Under the pieces are notes generated by a model. It saw only the letters and a list, made by a program, of their open reading frames with translations, made no database searches and was not told the DNA's origin. A stretch of DNA of 8,403 nt from Lactobacillus sp. UBA5815 (lineage in GTDB: Bacteria; Bacillota; Bacilli; Lactobacillales; Lactobacillaceae): assembly GCA_002417825.1 (NCBI GenBank), contig DICX01000056.1, positions 16,516 through 24,918 of the forward strand, read 5' to 3'. Shown here piece after piece: positions 5,998 through 8,403 of this stretch (within the stretch, counting starts at the first letter, position 1; every line of letters begins with the position of its first letter). The position numbers were made by a program, and so were the translations under genes.

Positions 5998-6024
5998 AAA
6001 AAAGCAGCCACCACGAAAGGGCTG
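5998..6024 (-). terminator. Probable terminator after the sirtuin gene
   Basis: Minus strand: CAGCC (6024-6020) pairs with GGCTG (6009-6005) around a 10-nt loop, then C and six T (6003-5998), about 35 nt after the sirtuin stop. A competing longer stem (6025-6031 with 5993-5999, 7 bp) can form around it and would absorb part of the U-tract, so strength is uncertain. Confidence 0.55.
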
Positions 6025-6060
6025 TTGGTGTTTTCTACTTTTCAATCATACGACTTTTCA

Positions 6061-6771
6061 TCAAAGTTGGCTAAACACATCTCGTGCATCTGCGATGATG
6101 GCTTTGACTTCGTCTGGTTGCTGGGCTAAAGGCGTGTTGTTCAAGATCCAGACTTTAGCATTTTGTTGACGATAAGCAAGCAGTTGTGCGAAAGGATAAA
6201 CGACGAAACTCGTTCCACTGATGATGATCACGTCACTGCTTTGTACGGCTGCGACCGAAGCATAAAGCCGCTTTTGATCGATTGGCTCACCATATAAAAC
6301 GATTCCCGGGCGGATGATGCCATTGTCTTTTTCATGGCGCATGTGCTTGGCGTATTCGTCATAGCTGAACTTTTGGCCGCAGGTCGTGCAATAGATGTCA
6401 TACAAATCACCGTGAAATTCGATGACGTGCTTGTTTCCAGCCTTTTTATCAAGACCATCAACGTTTTGGGTGATCAAATCGCCTTTTTCATTGCAGAGTT
6501 GCGCGATCTTTTGATGGATCGAGTTGGGCTGTGCTTTGGGAAAATACATGTTTTTCATGACGAATTGATAAAAAGCTTCTGGTTGGTGATAAAGCGTTTC
6601 ATCACTGAGCAGTTGCTCTGGGCTTTGACTGACGCCTTGATAGATGCCGTTTTTGGAGCGATAGTCTGGGATCCCGGAATGAGTCGAGACACCGGCGCCT
6701 GTAAGAAAGGCGATATGGTGTGCTTTATTGATGTCTTGTTTTAAATCTTTTAGTAAATCGTTATCGATCAA
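6061..6771 (-). CDS. NAD-dependent protein deacylase, Sir2 family
   Basis: A 236-residue single-domain sirtuin, which removes acyl groups from lysines using NAD. The NAD-binding GAGVSTHSGIPDYR is at 25-38, TQNVDGLD at 101-108, and catalytic His120 in EFHGD. GTSFVVYPFAQL near the C-terminus matches the usual second NAD motif. The zinc module keeps the first pair, Cys128 and Cys131. At the place of the second CxxC, just before GIIRP, it has His146 and Asp149. The canonical DGLH is DGLD here. The start is TTG 6769-6771, with AAAGGAG 10 nt upstream and a promoter at a fitting distance; no ATG fits. It is divergent from a small membrane protein gene and followed by a probable terminator before the TerC gene. 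Confidence 0.92.
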   Translation of the reverse strand: MIDNDLLKDLKQDINKAHHIAFLTGAGVSTHSGIPDYRSKNGIYQGVSQSPEQLLSDETLYHQPEAFYQFVMKNMYFPKAQPNSIHQKIAQLCNEKGDLITQNVDGLDKKAGNKHVIEFHGDLYDIYCTTCGQKFSYDEYAKHMRHEKDNGIIRPGIVLYGEPIDQKRLYASVAAVQSSDVIIISGTSFVVYPFAQLLAYRQQNAKVWILNNTPLAQQPDEVKAIIADARDVFSQL

Positions 6772-6806
6772 TGTTAAGAAACTCCTTTGTTTTCAGCTTT
6801 ATTTTC

Positions 6807-6836
6807 ATTATAAGCCAGAAACTGTCAAGAAGTCAT
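6807..6836 (-). promoter_or_regulatory. Sigma-A promoter of the sirtuin gene
   Basis: Minus strand: -10 TATAAT (6807-6812, perfect), an 18-nt spacer and -35 ATGACT (6831-6836, 4 of 6). A TTGACA at 6824-6829 is only 11 nt from the -10 and cannot serve as its -35. The spacing to the ribosome binding site supports the TTG start. Confidence 0.65.
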
Positions 6837-6852
6837 TTTAGTCTGTTATAAT
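6822..6852 (+). promoter_or_regulatory. Extended -10 promoter of the three-TM membrane protein gene
   Basis: A perfect TATAAT (6847-6852) is preceded by TG at 6844-6845, giving an extended -10. The best -35 is CTGTCA (6822-6827, 4 of 6), with a long 19-nt spacer. This promoter and the sirtuin promoter interlock, each -35 lying inside the other's spacer. Confidence 0.65.
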
Positions 6853-6886
6853 GAGGTCAATGTTCGAAGACAAAAGGAGTCCGTCA

Positions 6887-7366
6887 ATGTCTGCAATGTA
6901 TTTGGTTTTTGATATCGCTCTTGTCGCTTATGTGCTGTACAGTTGGTATTGGCAAGCTCAAATCGATTTTAGTGCCCGTTTTCGGCCTTCCAGCATCATC
7001 TGGGCGGGTATTTTTATCGTGACAGGCATCTACGGCGGCTATTTTGAACCGATGGACCGCTATCTGGTCTTCTTTATCGCCATCGCGCTCGTGATGAGTA
7101 TGATCGATGGCTGCAGCGGCTTGACGGATAAGCGTATCGTCATCAGCGGCTACTTCAGGCGGACGATCAAATATCAGGAATTAGAACACGTGACACTGTT
7201 GACGGTGCCTGATGCAAAAAAGCCGATGGTCATGGCCGTTTTCCAGACACAATCTCGACATGCTTATTATTTACGGTTTTCCAAGCGTGTCGAAGATGTT
7301 ATTCAGGCTTTGAAAACACATCTCAGTTCCGAGGTCAACATTGAAGTTCAAACGATGATCCATTGA
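6887..7366 (+). CDS. Three-TM membrane protein with PH-like C-terminal domain, function unknown
   Basis: A 159-residue protein with three hydrophobic helices at about 5-22, 36-53 and 58-74, then a soluble tail of about 85 residues. The tail starts GLTDKRIVISGYFRRTIKYQ (78-97) and continues in alternating beta-like segments, ending in a helix (FSKRVEDVIQALKTHL). The pattern of a turn, LTDKR, a hydrophobic strand, a basic hairpin and then YQELE resembles bacterial PH-like domains of small membrane proteins. That is a pattern judgement only. The start is ATG 6887-6889, 7 nt after AAAGGAG. An in-frame ATG at 6851 overlaps the promoter -10 and has no ribosome binding site. The gene appears monocistronic, with its own promoter and a strong terminator. 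No function is assigned. Confidence 0.8.
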   Translation: MSAMYLVFDIALVAYVLYSWYWQAQIDFSARFRPSSIIWAGIFIVTGIYGGYFEPMDRYLVFFIAIALVMSMIDGCSGLTDKRIVISGYFRRTIKYQELEHVTLLTVPDAKKPMVMAVFQTQSRHAYYLRFSKRVEDVIQALKTHLSSEVNIEVQTMIH

Positions 7367-7380
7367 TAATTTAAAAAAAC

Positions 7381-7417
7381 AAAAAAGAATCGAGTCGATG
7401 AGACTTGATTCTTTTTT
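7381..7417. terminator. Bidirectional terminator between the membrane protein gene and cls
   Basis: AAAAAAGAATCGAGTC (7381-7396) pairs with GACTTGATTCTTTTTT (7402-7417) over 16 positions with one G-T wobble; the loop is GATGA. The A-run and T-run give a U-tail in both directions. The T-tract runs into the stop codon of cls (7417-7419). Confidence 0.9.
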
Positions 7418-8403
7418 TATAGGATCGGTGAAAGCAATCGTGAAAAGCGCTGCAAAGCTTTCAAACCGCGAGATTGCTGCTTGATCTGTTCTGGTGTGAG
7501 CAACGTCGAGTTTTTCATGTCTTCAAGGAAGATCGTTTTGAGCATGTTGGTGATCCTCTGATCGTAGAAAAATGCACTGCTTTCGAAATTCAATAAGTAA
7601 GAACGATAATCTTGGTTGACAGAGCCGATCGTTGCGAAAGTGTCATCGACTGCGACGGTCTTAGCATGCAGGAAACCGTTGTGATAGATGTAGATTTTAA
7701 CGCCAGCTTGCGTCAATTCGTTAGCGTACCACTGCGTTGCGCGATAAATAAAAGGGTGATCCGGCATCGAGGGAATCATGATGCGAACGTCGACGCCGCT
7801 GCGAACAGCGGTCAGCCAAGTCGCAATCATCGGCTCGTCGGGGATGAGATAAGGCGTTTGAATCCATAGGGTTTTACGCGCCATCATCTCCATGCGGCTC
7901 AAACCATTACGCAGAAAGGGCTCGTCTGTATCCGGACCATCACTGACGATCTGTGTTGCGACGCCAACCTGTTCTGATGGCAGCGTCGCTTCTTTAGGAA
8001 ACAGCCGCTGATCGAAGCGGACCGTTTGATCCGGCTCGTTGATCGAAGCATTCCAATCCATCACGAAACGTTCTTGCAGCAATAGCGCCGCTGCGCCGAC
8101 GAGACGCACGTGTGTGTCACGCCAATAACCGAATTTCTTTTTTTCACCTAAATATTGGTCGCCAACGTTGAAGCCGCCGGTCCAAGCGGTTTGACCATCG
8201 ATGACGACGACTTTGCGGTGAAGGTGGTAATTCATCCGATATTTTTTGATCATGTTGCGTGATGTGATGAATGGCACCACTTCGCCGCCTAGATCCGTCA
8301 GTGGCTTGAACCAGGTTTTTGAAGCACCTGGAGAGCCCCAAGGATCGTAGATCAAGCGAACTTTGATGCCAGCTGTGGCTTTTTTGATCAATAGATTCAG
8401 GAA
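7417..8403 (-). CDS. cls: Cardiolipin synthase, phospholipase D family (N-terminal part outside window)
   Basis: The frame is open to the last base of the window; 328 residues are visible, ending at TAA 7417-7419. Bacterial cardiolipin synthases are about 480 residues, so roughly the first 150 are missing, normally two membrane helices and the start of the first catalytic domain. Both HKD motifs are intact: HRKVVVID (visible residues 62-69) followed by GGFNVGDQY, and HAKTVAVD (246-253) followed by GSVNQDYRSYLLNFE. In this family the two HKD motifs form one active site, which joins two phosphatidylglycerol molecules to give cardiolipin and glycerol at the membrane. The TTG at 8391 is internal, not a start. 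It faces the three-TM protein gene across a shared terminator. Confidence 0.93.
   Translation of the reverse strand, partial: FLNLLIKKATAGIKVRLIYDPWGSPGASKTWFKPLTDLGGEVVPFITSRNMIKKYRMNYHLHRKVVVIDGQTAWTGGFNVGDQYLGEKKKFGYWRDTHVRLVGAAALLLQERFVMDWNASINEPDQTVRFDQRLFPKEATLPSEQVGVATQIVSDGPDTDEPFLRNGLSRMEMMARKTLWIQTPYLIPDEPMIATWLTAVRSGVDVRIMIPSMPDHPFIYRATQWYANELTQAGVKIYIYHNGFLHAKTVAVDDTFATIGSVNQDYRSYLLNFESSAFFYDQRITNMLKTIFLEDMKNSTLLTPEQIKQQSRGLKALQRFSRLLSPIL

Noticed and set aside
5925..6060. Manganese (yybP-ykoY) riboswitch before the TerC gene
   Set aside because: The 136-nt gap lacks the conserved blocks and is mostly taken up by the sirtuin terminator.
6334..6744. Plus-strand open frame inside the sirtuin gene
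   Set aside because: It lies antisense to a complete sirtuin coding sequence with all catalytic motifs and has no start signals of its own.
6824..6829. TTGACA on the minus strand as -35 of the sirtuin promoter
   Set aside because: It is only 11 nt from the perfect TATAAT, too close for a sigma-A promoter; ATGACT at 18 nt fits better.
6851..6886. Upstream ATG for the three-TM protein
   Set aside because: The codon overlaps the -10 box and has no ribosome binding site, while ATG 6887 has AAAGGAG at the right distance.
1..8403. Mobile element, CRISPR array or multi-gene defence system
   Set aside because: No transposase, integrase, direct repeats, spaced repeats, toxin-antitoxin pair or methylase was seen. 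Apart from the HNH gene the content is housekeeping and transport.

Overview
The window reads as ordinary chromosome of a low-to-mid-GC Firmicute, most likely a member of Lactobacillaceae. The reasons are the AAAGGAGG-type ribosome binding sites, sigma-A promoters, strong U-tailed terminators, a substrate-binding/permease fusion typical of lactic acid bacteria, and GC in the mid-40s by eye. I see no tRNA, rRNA, insertion sequence, prophage module or CRISPR array. Genes at both ends are cut by the window.

Left part (1-1425): the 3' portion of an HNH-nuclease-like protein (+) meets a small single-pass membrane protein of unknown function (-) at a shared bidirectional terminator. A second terminator at 1377-1406 then closes the next operon.

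Centre (1426-4123): a two-gene polar amino acid ABC uptake operon on the minus strand. The first gene is a fused substrate-binding protein plus permease, and the second is its ATPase, overlapping by 8 nt. The 347-nt leader is not empty. It holds a near-consensus promoter, a lysine riboswitch aptamer of about 173 nt, a possible antiterminator and an intrinsic terminator just before the ribosome binding site. This identifies the transporter as a probable lysine importer, shut off by transcription termination when lysine is plentiful. The riboswitch also shows that the longer upstream reading of the permease start is wrong: the gene begins at the GTG ending at 3772.

Right-centre (4120-5924): a 3-methyladenine DNA glycosylase (-) and a DUF488/YeaO-like protein (+) are divergent, with only 39 bp between start codons. 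The DUF488 gene converges on a TerC-family membrane protein (-), and their stop codons overlap.

Right part (6061-8403): a Sir2-type NAD-dependent deacylase (-) and a three-TM membrane protein (+) are divergent from interlocked promoters. The membrane protein ends at a shared terminator facing a cardiolipin synthase gene (-), whose N-terminal part lies outside the window.

I did not find a wholly new system. The most informative items are the lysine riboswitch with its termination switch, its position directly behind the glycosylase gene, a His-to-Tyr change in the glycosylase base pocket, and a Cys-Cys-His-Asp version of the sirtuin zinc site.
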